A stretch of 54,718 bases of DNA from Williamsia limnetica (GCF_003217475.1 NZ_QJSP01000028.1:1-54718); one strand, 5' to 3'; counted from the stretch's first letter, positions 40,470-49,522 are shown. Notes: a model not told the origin generated them from the sequence alone. Translations and numbers: made by a program.

Positions 40470-42407
40470 CTAGTCCTTGCTCGTCGGCTCTGTCGGAGCC
40501 CGCGTTTCCAGCACCGTCAGTATCTGCGCCACCAGGGCGTCGAGATCGGCCCCGGTGGTGTCGACGACGAGGTCGGGGTTCTCCGGTACCTCGTAGGGCG
40601 CGTCGATGCCGGTGAGTCCCTTGAGTTCGCCCGCGCGGGCTCGTTTGTAGAGGCCCTTGGGGTCGCGGCGTTCACATTCGGCGAGCGGGGTCGCGACGTG
40701 GATCTCGACGAATGGGAGTCCGGCTGCGTCGTTCAGGGTCCGGGCGATCTCGCGGTCTGATTCCAGCGGCGACACCAGGGACGCGATCGCGACCACGCCC
40801 GCGTCGGCGAACAGTCGGGTCAGGTGCCCCACCCGGCGGATGTTCTCGGCGCGATCACCGGGGGAGAAGCCCAGGTCGTCGGACAGGCCGTGGCGCACGT
40901 TGTCGCCGTCGAGTAGATATGCGACTCTGCCGGATTCGACCAGCGCACGTTCGAGAGCGACTGCGAGCGTGGACTTCCCGGACGCGGGGAGGCCGGTGAG
41001 CCACACGGTCGCACCGCGTTGGCCGACCGTGGTCCACCGATGGCCCCGGTCGAGCGACGAAGGGTGCCACTTGACGTCGTTGCGGGTCCGCTCGCCCGGC
41101 TTGACCTCGCGGGCCTCGAGGATCGTGCCGGCACCGACGGTGTCGTTGGAGTTCTCGTCGATGAGGATGAATGCGCCCGCATCCTGATTGTCTGCGTACC
41201 GATCGGCGACCACCACCGAACTCGTCCGCAGCGTCACGGTCCCGATGTCGTTGAGTGACAGTTCGATCGGGTTCTTGTCGATCTCGAGCGTCTCGGGATC
41301 GAGCCGGCTGTGCAGTTCTTGCACCGTGGCGCGCACCGTGCGGGTGGTGTGCTTGAGCGCCAGCCGGTCGCCGGCGCGCAGTGGGCTGTCGACGAACCAG
41401 CACAGGGTGACCTCGAGTTCCCGTGCGAGCACCGGGAGTTCGGTCGCATCGGCGGAGACGAGCACGTCGCCTCTGCCGACATCGATGTCGTCGGCGAGTT
41501 CGACGGACACCGACAGCGGTGCGACCGCGACCGCGCGGGTGTCGTCGAGGGTGTCGAGCGCCGTCACCGTGCTCTGGGTCCCTGCGGGCAGCACGGCGAT
41601 CCGATCACCGACGGACAGTGTTCCGGCGGAGAGCCGCCCGGTGTACCGCCGGCGCTCGTCTGCGCTCGGGCGGGAAACCCATTGGATGGGCAGACGCAAC
41701 TCGTCGACAGCGGCGTGCGGTGCCTTGAGGTCGATCTCCTCGAGGTGGCCGAGCAGGGTTGGGCCGTCGTACCACGGCGTCTGTGTCGACCGGTGCACCA
41801 CGTTGTCGCCGTCGCGAGCGGCCACGGGGACCACGGTGAGGTCGCGGGCTCCGAGTCGGTGTGCCAGGGCCTGCAATTCGGCTTCGAGTTCACGGAAGCG
41901 GGCCTCGTCGTAGTCGACGAGGTCGATCTTGTTCACCGCTGCGACGAGGTGCGGTACCCCGAGCAGTGAGGCGATCCGCGCGTGTCTACGGGTCTGCCGC
42001 AGCACACCGGCACGCGCATCCACCAGCAGTACGGCGACGTGCGCGTTGGATGCACCGGTGAACATGTTGCGGGTGTACCGCTCATGGCCGGGGGTGTCAG
42101 CGAGGATGTAGTTGCGCGACGGGGTGGAGAAGAAGCGGTAGGCGACGTCGATCGTGATGCCCTGCTCCCGCTCGGCCCGCAGCCCGTCCGAGAGCGCTGC
42201 GAGGTCGACGCCGCCGCCGACGTCGGTCACCGATTCGAGATGGTCCAACGGCAGGCTGTCGGTGTCGAGGAGGAGCCGTCCGATCAAGGTGCTCTTGCCG
42301 TCGTCGACAGATCCGGCGGTGGCCAGCCGGAGTAGCTGGCGGGGAGGCTGATCGGTGAGATCTGCTGATGTCTCGGCTGTTTGGATCAACTCGGTTGTCT
42401 CGCTCAT
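40470..42407 (-). CDS. cysNC: Bifunctional sulfate adenylyltransferase subunit 1 / APS kinase (CysNC)
   Basis: A 645-residue fusion. The N-terminal GTPase (about 1-440) is CysN, with G1 GSVDDGKS, G3 DTPGHERY and NKID, followed by EF-Tu-like barrels; it drives CysD-catalysed formation of APS from ATP and sulfate. The C-terminal part (about 460-645) is APS kinase (CysC) with P-loop GLPASGKS, which phosphorylates APS to PAPS. Together they make activated sulfate in the cytosol. The start ATG shares one base with the cysD stop (TGATG). The order stf0-cysD-cysNC couples PAPS supply to a PAPS-using sulfotransferase. Confidence 0.96.
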   Translation of the reverse strand: MSETTELIQTAETSADLTDQPPRQLLRLATAGSVDDGKSTLIGRLLLDTDSLPLDHLESVTDVGGGVDLAALSDGLRAEREQGITIDVAYRFFSTPSRNYILADTPGHERYTRNMFTGASNAHVAVLLVDARAGVLRQTRRHARIASLLGVPHLVAAVNKIDLVDYDEARFRELEAELQALAHRLGARDLTVVPVAARDGDNVVHRSTQTPWYDGPTLLGHLEEIDLKAPHAAVDELRLPIQWVSRPSADERRRYTGRLSAGTLSVGDRIAVLPAGTQSTVTALDTLDDTRAVAVAPLSVSVELADDIDVGRGDVLVSADATELPVLARELEVTLCWFVDSPLRAGDRLALKHTTRTVRATVQELHSRLDPETLEIDKNPIELSLNDIGTVTLRTSSVVVADRYADNQDAGAFILIDENSNDTVGAGTILEAREVKPGERTRNDVKWHPSSLDRGHRWTTVGQRGATVWLTGLPASGKSTLAVALERALVESGRVAYLLDGDNVRHGLSDDLGFSPGDRAENIRRVGHLTRLFADAGVVAIASLVSPLESDREIARTLNDAAGLPFVEIHVATPLAECERRDPKGLYKRARAGELKGLTGIDAPYEVPENPDLVVDTTGADLDALVAQILTVLETRAPTEPTSKD

Positions 42408-43339
42408 CAGAAGTATCCCTCACGTTTGCGGTCTTCCATGGCTGCTTCAGAGGTCCGGTCATCGGCCCGGGTCTCGCCGCGCTCGGACACCACTGCCGCC
42501 GAGATCTCCTCGATGACCTGGCTGATCTCGGTCGCGGTGGATCGGACGGCACCGGTGATCGTCAGATCGCCGACGGTGCGGTAGCGGACCCACTCGGTCT
42601 GTGCCGCCTCGTGGTCGGCCGCTTGCGTGAATTCGGATGTCGCCAAAAGGATTCCGTCCCGTTCGAAGACCTCGCGCTCGTGCGCGAAGTAGATCGACGG
42701 CAGGTCGAGTTCCTCGAGTTCGATGTACCGCCAGATGTCGAGTTCGGTCCAGTTGCTCAGGGGGAACACCCTCACCTGCTCACCGCGGCGGATGCGACCG
42801 TTGTACAGCGACCACGGCTCGGGCCGCTGGGCCCGCGGATCCCACTGGCCGAACTCGTCGCGGAAACTCAGGACCCGTTCCTTGGCGCGGGCTCGTTCCT
42901 CGTCGCGGCGGGCACCGCCGAACGCCGCATCGAATCGTCCGGCGTCGAGTGCGTCGAGAAGGGTCCTCGTCTGCAAGCGATTTCGGGAGCCACTGGAACC
43001 GCCGATCTCCGTGCTCCGGCCGCTGTCGATGGCCTCCTGTACCGATCCGACGATCAACCGGTGGCCGCCCTCGGCGAGCCTGCGGTCGCGGAATTCGATG
43101 ACCTCGGGAAAGTTGTGGCCGGTGTCGATGTGCAAGATGGGGAATGGGACCGGACTCGGCCGAAAAGCTTTCTCCGCCAGGCGCAGCAGGACGATGGAGT
43201 CCTTGCCCGCAGAGAACAGGAGCACGGGTCGCTCGAGTTCGGCGACCACCTCGCGGATGATGTGCACGGACTCGGCTTCGAGTGCGCGCAGCTCCTCCAC
43301 CCTGCTGATGTGGGCGGGAAGTAAGTCGGTTGTGCTCAT
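42407..43339 (-). CDS. cysD: Sulfate adenylyltransferase subunit 2 (CysD)
   Basis: A 310-residue ATP-pyrophosphatase-type subunit of ATP sulfurylase. The PP-loop is [19 protein letters not shown]; further signatures are [44 protein letters not shown] and [14 protein letters not shown], with the terminal DRKREGYF. It adenylates sulfate using energy from CysN GTP hydrolysis. The ATG at 43339 has GAGAGG nine bases upstream and overlaps the stop of the sulfotransferase gene (ATGA), so all three genes are translationally linked. A longer frame upstream to 43387 is not needed. Confidence 0.97.
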   Translation of the reverse strand: MSTTDLLPAHISRVEELRALEAESVHIIREVVAELERPVLLFSAGKDSIVLLRLAEKAFRPSPVPFPILHIDTGHNFPEVIEFRDRRLAEGGHRLIVGSVQEAIDSGRSTEIGGSSGSRNRLQTRTLLDALDAGRFDAAFGGARRDEERARAKERVLSFRDEFGQWDPRAQRPEPWSLYNGRIRRGEQVRVFPLSNWTELDIWRYIELEELDLPSIYFAHEREVFERDGILLATSEFTQAADHEAAQTEWVRYRTVGDLTITGAVRSTATEISQVIEEISAAVVSERGETRADDRTSEAAMEDRKREGYF

Positions 43340-44169
43340 AGCGGCAGGCCTCTCGATGCGGCGTCGTGGCGATAGCGCTCCGCCCATTCGTTGGAGCGGG
43401 CGTCACCCTGCTTTTCCAGATCGGGCGGTGGGGCCGCAGCCGGGTCGAGCTCGAGGGCCTCCAGGATCGCGGCGACCACCTTGGTGGTGTCGGCGGTCAG
43501 CTCCTCATAGCTGACCTCGAACGGGGTGATGCCGTTGTCGGCGAACCATGCTCGCCAGCCGGCCTCTTGATTCCGAAGCTCGGTCACCAGGTGGGCGATT
43601 CCGTCGGCGTTGTATTGCGCCCGCGCATCGCGTTCAGGGTCCGCCTTGCCCCGCCACACCCGCGTCTGTACCGCACGCCAAAAGGACACGGCCTGATCGA
43701 CGACGTTTTCCCGGGAGACCTTGATCAGCAACACGTCGCCGAGGACGTCCGCGATGGCCGTGCGGAGATCGGAACCCGAACGGTCGGGCAAACCGGCAGC
43801 CCGGTCGACCAGCAGCGGGGTCTGGTTCCACATCAGTTTGCCGCCCCAGACGCCGTTGTCGCTACGTCCGGCCTGCAGTATCCGCTCTCGCCACTGCGAT
43901 GAGGTCTCCGCCGCGGGTACGCCGGGATCCAGGGGATCGAGCAGTGCCAGCACCTGTGGGTCGGTCACCCCGGCGAACCATTCGCGTGGCTGCGGGGCCG
44001 CACTCGTGGTCGGCAGGTACTGGAAGTACTCCTCCGGGTTGCCGGCGATCCCGGTGGCGCGAAGCGACTCGACGAGAAGTGTGCTGCCGCTGCGCTGTGA
44101 CGCCAGCACGAGATAGGAGCCCCCGGGACCACTTCTGTGAAGGGTCGAGTCGTCAGAATCCGATGCCAT
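43336..44169 (-). CDS. Stf0-type trehalose 2-sulfotransferase
   Basis: A 277-residue sulfotransferase. The PAPS-binding start [18 protein letters not shown] and the stretches [51 protein letters not shown] and the C-terminal [12 protein letters not shown] closely match Stf0 of mycobacteria. Stf0 transfers sulfate from PAPS to the 2-position of trehalose, the first step towards sulfolipid-1 in M. tuberculosis. The ATG at 44169 with AAGGT upstream is chosen; a GTG at 44190 is possible. Its stop overlaps the cysD start, so substrate (PAPS) synthesis is expressed with it. Whether the organism makes a full sulfolipid cannot be told from this window. Confidence 0.9.
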   Translation of the reverse strand: MASDSDDSTLHRSGPGGSYLVLASQRSGSTLLVESLRATGIAGNPEEYFQYLPTTSAAPQPREWFAGVTDPQVLALLDPLDPGVPAAETSSQWRERILQAGRSDNGVWGGKLMWNQTPLLVDRAAGLPDRSGSDLRTAIADVLGDVLLIKVSRENVVDQAVSFWRAVQTRVWRGKADPERDARAQYNADGIAHLVTELRNQEAGWRAWFADNGITPFEVSYEELTADTTKVVAAILEALELDPAAAPPPDLEKQGDARSNEWAERYRHDAASRGLPL

Positions 44170-44291
44170 GAACGTGACCTTAGCGGCCACAAAATATCCA
44201 CGACCTCGATGAATCCGCGTGATCGGGACTATTGACCGACCGGCAAACCTCGGCTAGAAATACGTCTCCCTCGGGTGTCAGCCCTCGCGAC

Positions 44292-44699
44292 TCAGTCGTT
44301 CCTCCAGGTGGCGACGGCCCAGATCACGATGAGATCGAGGGCGATGACCACGATGGACCACAGTGGATATTGCGGCAGCCAGAGAAAATTGATGACGATG
44401 GAGAAGGCGGCCAGCACGATGGTGGTGGCACGGGCCCACGGTGCACCGGTCATCAGCCCGGCGGCGACCAGGACTCCGATCACACCCAGGATCAGGTGGA
44501 TCCAGCCCCAGGCGGTCAGATCGAACTCGTACGTGTATTTCGGTCCGACCACAAAGAGATCGTCATTCGCAATTGCGGCGATGCCCTGGAAGATCGCCAG
44601 AAATGACGCCACCAGCAACAGAATTGCGGCGGCGAATGTGGTGCCACCGGCAATGCCCTGCTTGACCGGATGCCGCTCGATATCAGGTGAAGTGCTCAC
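44292..44699 (-). CDS. Four-helix DUF7144-type membrane protein
   Basis: A 135-residue membrane protein with four helices. Helix 1 begins GIAGGTTFAAAILLLVASFL, helix 2 contains TAWGWIHLILGVIGVLVAAG, helix 3 is WARATTIVLAAFSIVINFLW and helix 4 is LWSIVVIALDLIVIWAVATW. The loop DLFVVGPKYTYEFDLTAW after helix 1 is characteristic of this actinobacterial family of unknown function. It is a single gene with a divergent SHOCT-domain membrane gene beyond a 17-bp hairpin. Confidence 0.82.
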   Translation of the reverse strand: MSTSPDIERHPVKQGIAGGTTFAAAILLLVASFLAIFQGIAAIANDDLFVVGPKYTYEFDLTAWGWIHLILGVIGVLVAAGLMTGAPWARATTIVLAAFSIVINFLWLPQYPLWSIVVIALDLIVIWAVATWRND

Positions 44700-44763
44700 A
44701 GTTCGGCCTTTCTCGCAGACATGGTTTGTGCAACGAGTCTGTGCCGGTGCACCGGTCGAGTCC

Positions 44764-44818
44764 TCACCCTTCTCGGATGATCGCTCGCGGCCCCCGCGAT
44801 TTCATCCGAGAAGGGTGA
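44764..44818. promoter_or_regulatory. 17-bp perfect inverted repeat between divergent genes
   Basis: TCACCCTTCTCGGATGA (44764-44780) pairs perfectly with 44802-44818; CGCGG/CCGCG (44786-44798) pairs inside the loop. It lies between two divergent genes, so it is more likely an operator or structured leader than a terminator. Confidence 0.45.
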
Positions 44819-44898
44819 AGAAAAGTAGTGCTCACGTGCGATGATCGACGTCGTCACCGATGTACGGGGGCAGCTTCGAAGCAAGGAGTGGTCGGAAA

Positions 44899-45282
44899 AT
44901 GTGGGATTCTTTCTGGGATTTCATCTGGTACACGCTGGTGATCTTCGCGTTCATCGCTTATTTGATGATTCTTTTCAACGTGCTCGCGGATCTCTTCCGT
45001 GATCACAAGACCTCCGGTTTCATCAAGGCGGTCTGGATCATCTTCTTGATCTTGGTGCCCTACATCACGGTGTTCGTCTACCTGATCGCTCGCGGTCGCG
45101 GTATGGCGGAGCGGGCGCAGGCCTCACAACTGGCGGCCCGGGAGCAGGCCGACGCCTACATCAAGCAGGCCGCCGGCACGGCGTCTCCGGCGGATCAGAT
45201 CCACTCGGCGAAGGCGCTGCTCGACAACGGCACCATCACGCAGCAAGAGTTCGACAGCCTCAAGGCCAAAGCGCTGGCCTAG
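44899..45282 (+). CDS. SHOCT-domain membrane protein (PLDc_N-like)
   Basis: A 127-residue protein with two N-terminal membrane helices (WDFIWYTLVIFAFIAYLMIL and AVWIIFLILVPYITVFVYLI), the usual phospholipase-D nuclease N-terminal-like hairpin, then a charged linker and a C-terminal SHOCT motif (QIHSAKALLDNGTITQQEFD, then SLKAKAL). SHOCT is a short oligomerisation or interaction motif. Function is unknown. The ATG at 44899 starts directly before the first helix and has AAGGAG upstream. A 14-bp stem-loop follows the stop. Confidence 0.87.
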   Translation: MWDSFWDFIWYTLVIFAFIAYLMILFNVLADLFRDHKTSGFIKAVWIIFLILVPYITVFVYLIARGRGMAERAQASQLAAREQADAYIKQAAGTASPADQIHSAKALLDNGTITQQEFDSLKAKALA

Positions 45283-45297
45283 TCGCCTACGACTTCG

Positions 45298-45335
45298 ACG
45301 TCGACCGCACCATGTCAGGCAGGTGCGGTCGACGT
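45298..45335 (+). terminator. Stem-loop terminator after the SHOCT gene
   Basis: ACGTCGACCGCACC (45298-45311) and GGTGCGGTCGACGT (45322-45335) form a perfect 14-bp stem with a 10-base loop, followed by TTGTGGTTTGTGG, a T-rich but interrupted tail. Confidence 0.65.
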
Positions 45336-45442
45336 TTGTGGTTTGTGGCCTGCGGTGCAGTGATCGGCGCCACGATTGTTCCCCTGTGCAGTGGGGTAAA
45401 CCGGGATGGTCCGCTCACGAACGCAATGCGCGTGTGCTCTTG

Positions 45443-45490
45443 CGGTCACCACAAGCGCTCGAGCACGCCTGAGTTCGCTGGTGGTGACCG
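45443..45490 (+). promoter_or_regulatory. Dyad just upstream of the epimerase gene
   Basis: CGGTCACCAC (45443-45452) pairs with GTGGTGACCG (45481-45490) across 28 bases. It ends 30 bases before the start codon at 45521 and could be an operator or leader structure. The rest of the 45336-45520 gap shows no gene. Confidence 0.4.
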
Positions 45491-45520
45491 ACCGAGGTAC
45501 GCATAGAACCAGGTGGTGAC

Positions 45521-46594
45521 ATGCACGTACTTGTTCTCGGGGCCACCGGCTACATCGGCTCCCGACTGATTCCTGCTCTCCTCGACGCAGGTCACGAGGT
45601 GGTGGCCGCGTCCCGCAACCTTGCGTCCCTCGACCGCTTCGGCTGGGCGGCAGAGGTTCGGGCCATCGAGTTCGACGCCTCCGATCCGGAGTCGGTGCGG
45701 GCGGGGTTCGCCCAGGCAGGTGACATCGACGTCGTCTACTACCTCGTCCACGGCATCGGTGAGAAGAACTTTCGCGACATCGATCGCGCCGCTGCGGAGA
45801 ACGTTGCCGCCGGAGCCCGCGACCGCGGCGTCGGCCGCATCGTGTACCTCGGAGGGTTCGTTCCGGACGACGCGGAGTTGTCGGAGCACCTCGAGAGCCG
45901 AGCCGAGGTCGGCAAGGCTCTTGACATCAAAGGTGGGCCCGACCTGGTGTGGCTGAAGGCAGCCGTGGTGATCGGCGCAGGGTCCACGTCGTTCGAGATG
46001 GTCCGTTACCTCTCGGACCGTCTCGCGGTGATCCCGCTGCCCACCTGGGTGGACAACCCGATGGACCCCATCTCTGTGCGCGACGCCGTCTACTATCTGA
46101 CAGCTGCGGCAACCGACAAGGTACCGCCGGGCAGCTACGACATCAGCAGCGCCGACACCGGGTCATACAGCGCGCTCCTGTTCGCCTACCTGCGCGCCAT
46201 CAAGGCACCCAGGGTCGGCGTGGTCATGCCGTCGGTGGACGTGCGGCTGGCAGGGTTCGTCAGTGGACTGCTGGTGCCGATACCCAGTGGGCTCGCCTCC
46301 GACCTGGTGAGATCGTTGGACTATCCGATGAAGGCGTCCGAGCATACGATTCGTGACCATGTACCCGATCCTCCGGGAGGACTGTTGACCGTCCGGCAAG
46401 CGGTGGAGCGCTCGGTGGCCAGCGGCCTGCCGCGGCCGGTGAACCGCCTCCCCGACATCCACCACCTCGCCGACACCGATCCAGGCTGGGCCGGCGGGGA
46501 TCTGATGCGGGTCAAGAGGGAAGTCCGCGATCGGGCGGTACAGGCCGCCGGTGTGGTCGCGGGGTTGATCAGCGCAGTGCGAGGGGCGACGTGA
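45521..46594 (+). CDS. NAD(P)-binding epimerase/reductase-like protein (atypical SDR)
   Basis: A 357-residue extended or atypical SDR. The Rossmann motif GATGYIGSRLIPALL opens the protein (7-21), followed by DIDVVYYLVHGIGEKNF, IVYLGGFVPDD, and a substrate domain with NPMDPISVRDAVYYLTAAA. YbjT-like proteins of this kind bind NAD(P) and are annotated as quinone-binding or nucleotide-sugar-like reductases. The classical YxxxK is not evident, so catalysis is uncertain. The last 60 residues form a linker and an amphipathic helix (AVQAAGVVAGLISAV). Its stop overlaps the GTG of the CPBP protease gene, so the two form an operon. Confidence 0.85.
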   Translation: MHVLVLGATGYIGSRLIPALLDAGHEVVAASRNLASLDRFGWAAEVRAIEFDASDPESVRAGFAQAGDIDVVYYLVHGIGEKNFRDIDRAAAENVAAGARDRGVGRIVYLGGFVPDDAELSEHLESRAEVGKALDIKGGPDLVWLKAAVVIGAGSTSFEMVRYLSDRLAVIPLPTWVDNPMDPISVRDAVYYLTAAATDKVPPGSYDISSADTGSYSALLFAYLRAIKAPRVGVVMPSVDVRLAGFVSGLLVPIPSGLASDLVRSLDYPMKASEHTIRDHVPDPPGGLLTVRQAVERSVASGLPRPVNRLPDIHHLADTDPGWAGGDLMRVKREVRDRAVQAAGVVAGLISAVRGAT

Positions 46595-47295
46595 TCGCGG
46601 TACCCGAAAGGTTCCAGTTCCTGCTCGACACCGTCGTCGACGATTCGGATGAGCCGGTGGAGTCGAGGGCTTCGGTCCTGCGTCGGCGGATCGTCGTGGC
46701 TGTTGTGCTCGTCGCGGGCAGCGTGACGCTGGGGTTGTCGCTGTCGATCGAGCCCGGTGACTCGTCGTTCTATCCGATGACCTTCGCCCTCGCCGCGGTC
46801 TGGCTGGTGGGTGCCATCGCGTCGGGTCCGATCCGGATCGGCTGCTTCCCGCCGCCACGCGGCGGTCACGTGCAGGCCGCTGGAATCGGCATCGTCGTCG
46901 GACTGATCCTCGGGGCGATCTTCGTGGTCGGCGGTCTCGTCACCAGGGAGATCCCACCGCTACGCGACTTCATCGCCGACGTGCTCGACCACGCCGACAC
47001 CGGCGGGCTCGCTCTGGTGCTGGCGACGGCCGTCGTCAACGGGATCGCCGAAGAGCTGTTCTTCCGCGGGGCGGTCTACTCGGCCTTCAAAGGCCACGCA
47101 CCGGTGATCTTCTCGACGCTCATCTACGTGATCGCGACCCTGGCCAGCGGAAACCCGATGCTCGGCTTCGCGGCCATCTTGCTCGGCGTCGTGTGTGCGC
47201 TGGAACGTCGTGCCACCGCCGGTGTGCTCGCCCCGGCATTCACCCATATCGCGTGGACGCTCGTCATGGTTCTCGTGCTCCCGCTGCTCTTCTGA
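46591..47295 (+). CDS. CPBP-family intramembrane metalloprotease (CAAX-like)
   Basis: A 234-residue membrane protein with about six helices. The conserved glutamate motif NGIAEELFFRGAVYSAF (EExxxR) and the later AFTHIAWTL (with His) match the Abi/CPBP family of intramembrane proteases related to Rce1. Targets of bacterial members are mostly unknown; some give immunity to bacteriocins or process prenylated peptides. The GTG start overlaps the upstream stop (GTGA). A Rv0910-like SRPBCC gene follows 37 bases downstream with its own GGAGGT ribosome site. Confidence 0.87.
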   Translation: MIAVPERFQFLLDTVVDDSDEPVESRASVLRRRIVVAVVLVAGSVTLGLSLSIEPGDSSFYPMTFALAAVWLVGAIASGPIRIGCFPPPRGGHVQAAGIGIVVGLILGAIFVVGGLVTREIPPLRDFIADVLDHADTGGLALVLATAVVNGIAEELFFRGAVYSAFKGHAPVIFSTLIYVIATLASGNPMLGFAAILLGVVCALERRATAGVLAPAFTHIAWTLVMVLVLPLLF

Positions 47296-47332
47296 TGACC
47301 GCGGCACTTACAACACTGGAGGTAATACCCGC

Positions 47333-47761
47333 ATGGCTGGTGTGAACGTATCGGTGACGAGCGATCTGGAACCCGAGAAGGCATGGCAGATGGCGTCGGA
47401 CCTGAGTCGATTCGACGAGTGGATGACGATCTTCGCCGGCTGGAAGAGCCCGGTGCCGGACACCATCGCCGAGGGTACGAAGGTGTCGTCGCTGATCAAG
47501 GTGAAGGGGTTTCGCAACACCATTCACTGGGAGGTGACCCGCTACGACGAACCGCGTCTGCTCGAGCTGTCGGGCAGTGGGCGTGGCGGGGTCAAGATCG
47601 CGATCGCGCTCAAGGTGACGCCCGAAGGCGACGGTTCGGTATTCGACCTCGATGCGACCTTGAGCGGCAGTGTGCTGAACGGGCCGATCGGCGATCTCGT
47701 CGCTCGGGTGATCGACTCCGACGTCCGCAAATCAGTGGCGAACTTGGTGGCTCTGCGGTGA
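47333..47761 (+). CDS. SRPBCC protein, Rv0910-like (toxin-like family)
   Basis: A 142-residue START-like SRPBCC protein. Stretches EKAWQMASDLSRFDEWMTIF, VKGFRNTIHWEVTRYDEPR and GSGRGGVKIAIALKVTPEG resemble M. tuberculosis Rv0910, described as the toxin of the Rv0909-Rv0910 pair. No antitoxin-like gene (Rv0909 type) is adjacent, so toxicity here is doubtful, and lipid or small-molecule binding is an equally good guess. The ATG at 47333 is set by GGAGGT ten bases upstream; the frame continues upstream but overlaps the protease gene. It is convergent with the permease pair. Confidence 0.83.
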   Translation: MAGVNVSVTSDLEPEKAWQMASDLSRFDEWMTIFAGWKSPVPDTIAEGTKVSSLIKVKGFRNTIHWEVTRYDEPRLLELSGSGRGGVKIAIALKVTPEGDGSVFDLDATLSGSVLNGPIGDLVARVIDSDVRKSVANLVALR

Positions 47762-47792
47762 CAGGGTATCGCCAGGCGGCTCCGTGCTCTGC

Positions 47793-48518
47793 TCAGTAGC
47801 TGTAGGTGTTCTCGGGCGCGGTGGTGCGCTCGACGCTGACCACGCGCATCTCGGGTACGAACTCGTTCTGCTCGGTCGCACTGCCCGGTATCACCGTTCC
47901 GACCACCCGCCACCACTGTTCTGAGCCGACGTCGGTCATCCGCGTCGCCTCCGGGCCGGTGAGCTTGATCTTGGCTGTTCTGGCATCGGCGGCACAGCAG
48001 ATGATCACGATCCTGGCCAGATCGACTCCGCCGTCTGCACGGGCGACGGCGTAGCCCCGTACCGCGATCTCCCGGTCGTCGAGCGTGCCCGCCGAATCGA
48101 GTCGATTTCGTTGCAGCACCTCGGAGAACGTCATCTCCGGTGTCGTCCCCTGGGGTATCGGATCGAAGGCTCGAAGGTCAGCGCTGCTGCTCGGCGGCTG
48201 CACCTGACGTTCGACGAACGAGCCGGGGCCCAGCGCAGGAGGAGCCAGGAACAGGACCACCAGTGCGGGGGCCATGAGTAGCCATGGCATGCGATCCGCG
48301 TGACCGTGACCGTGGTCGTGCTCGAAGGAGGAGGGTCCGCCGGCCCTGATGTCGGTGATCATTGCCGCTGCGGCGAGGACGACGATGACCGTGCCGCTGA
48401 TCAGTAGATATGGTTCCAGGCTCGGCTTCACGTACCGCATGAACGAACCGTCGAGCGTGGTCTTGAGGACTGCGACGCCGAGCAGGAAGAGCACCAAGTT
48501 CTGTGTCTCCCGGCTCAT
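47793..48518 (-). CDS. TIGR03943/YcgQ-type permease subunit
   Basis: A protein of about 241 residues with two N-terminal membrane helices (NLVLFLLGVAVLKTTL and LLISGTVIVVLAAAAMI), a His-rich loop (FEHDHGHGHADR), a third helix (WLLMAPALVVLFLAPPA) and an exported C-terminal domain with ARIVIICCAADA and WWRVVGTVIP. This matches the YcgQ half of the YcgR-YcgQ two-part permease. The His-rich loop suggests metal binding. In Bacillus and Actinobacteria such pairs are often zinc-regulated. The ATG at 48518 overlaps the stop of the upstream permease (ATGA). Confidence 0.85.
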   Translation of the reverse strand: MSRETQNLVLFLLGVAVLKTTLDGSFMRYVKPSLEPYLLISGTVIVVLAAAAMITDIRAGGPSSFEHDHGHGHADRMPWLLMAPALVVLFLAPPALGPGSFVERQVQPPSSSADLRAFDPIPQGTTPEMTFSEVLQRNRLDSAGTLDDREIAVRGYAVARADGGVDLARIVIICCAADARTAKIKLTGPEATRMTDVGSEQWWRVVGTVIPGSATEQNEFVPEMRVVSVERTTAPENTYSY

Positions 48519-49522
48519 TTCGGCCAGCCCAGGATCAGCAGACCGGTGAATCCGGCACAGAGAGTTGCCACCACCAGGGTCACCGGGGCGAACCGGATGG
48601 CGAACTCCCGACCGAAAGTGCCTGTCTGCATCGCGAACAGCTTGAGGTCGATGGCCGGTCCGACCACCATGAACACCAGCTTTGCGATGGCCGGCATGGT
48701 CGAGAAACTGGCTGCGACAAAGGCGTCGGCCTCCGAACACACCGAGAGCACCACTGCAAGTATTGCCATCACCACGATCGACAGCACCACCTGTCCGGCC
48801 AGATGGTCAAAGAAACTCTGCGGAACGATCACGTTCAACACCGCGACGAACAGTGCGCCGAAGGTGAGGTATGCCGCGGACTGCAGCAGATCGTGCCGCG
48901 CCGATTCGGCGAACACGGTTCGTTTGCTGCCGGACTGTTCGGTGTCGAATCCGTTGAGGCGCTGGGTGATCCAGGCCGGATCGCCGTACCGCGACCACAG
49001 TCCGCCCATGATCATGGCGGTGGCGAACGAACCGCAGAACCGGGCGAGCACCATCGCGGGTTCGCCGGGGAACGCAACCGCGGTCGATACCAGGACGATC
49101 GGATTGATCGCGGGCGCAGAGAGCAAGAACGCGAGCGCCGCGCCGCTCGGGACCCCGCGGTCGAGCAGGCGACGGGCGATGGGGACCGAGCCGCACTCGC
49201 ATCCGGGCATCACCGCGCCGGAGGCCCCGGCGACGGCGATCGCCAGCGACGGACGGGCGGGCAACACGCGGCGCACCATCGCAGGCGTCACCCACGCCGC
49301 GATCGCGCCGCTGACCACCGTTCCCAGCACGAGAAAGGGGATTGCCTGGATGACAACACCGGCGAAGATCGTCGCCGCGGTTTGTAGCCGGGCACTGGAG
49401 TTGAGCAGATCCGCCGACGGTATCGCCAGCAATGCAGCCGCCACGACCACGGTCACGAAGATGTGAGTGGAGGTGATCCGGCTCCGGACATCGGATGTCA
49501 GTCCACGCCGTCTCGGCGTCAT
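48515..49522 (-). CDS. YraQ/YcgR-family (DUF318) permease
   Basis: A protein of about 335 residues with eight or more helices. Family signatures are FAGVVIQAIPFLVLGTVVSG, VMPGCECGSVPIARRLLDRG with its cysteine pair, FLLSAPAINPIVLVSTAVAF, and VLSVCSEADAFVAASFS. It forms the membrane partner of the YcgQ-type protein, with which it overlaps. The transported compound is not established. The start is uncertain: a GTG at 49639 gives a 39-residue basic leader, while the ATG at 49522 gives a more usual length. With the shorter form, a perfect palindrome at 49602-49616 lies in its upstream region. Confidence 0.83.
   Translation of the reverse strand: MTPRRRGLTSDVRSRITSTHIFVTVVVAAALLAIPSADLLNSSARLQTAATIFAGVVIQAIPFLVLGTVVSGAIAAWVTPAMVRRVLPARPSLAIAVAGASGAVMPGCECGSVPIARRLLDRGVPSGAALAFLLSAPAINPIVLVSTAVAFPGEPAMVLARFCGSFATAMIMGGLWSRYGDPAWITQRLNGFDTEQSGSKRTVFAESARHDLLQSAAYLTFGALFVAVLNVIVPQSFFDHLAGQVVLSIVVMAILAVVLSVCSEADAFVAASFSTMPAIAKLVFMVVGPAIDLKLFAMQTGTFGREFAIRFAPVTLVVATLCAGFTGLLILGWPK

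Noticed and set aside
45298-45520. A short gene in the gap after the SHOCT gene (plus-strand frame from 45312)
   Set aside because: The frame starts inside the terminator stem, is short, and has no ribosome site or domain.
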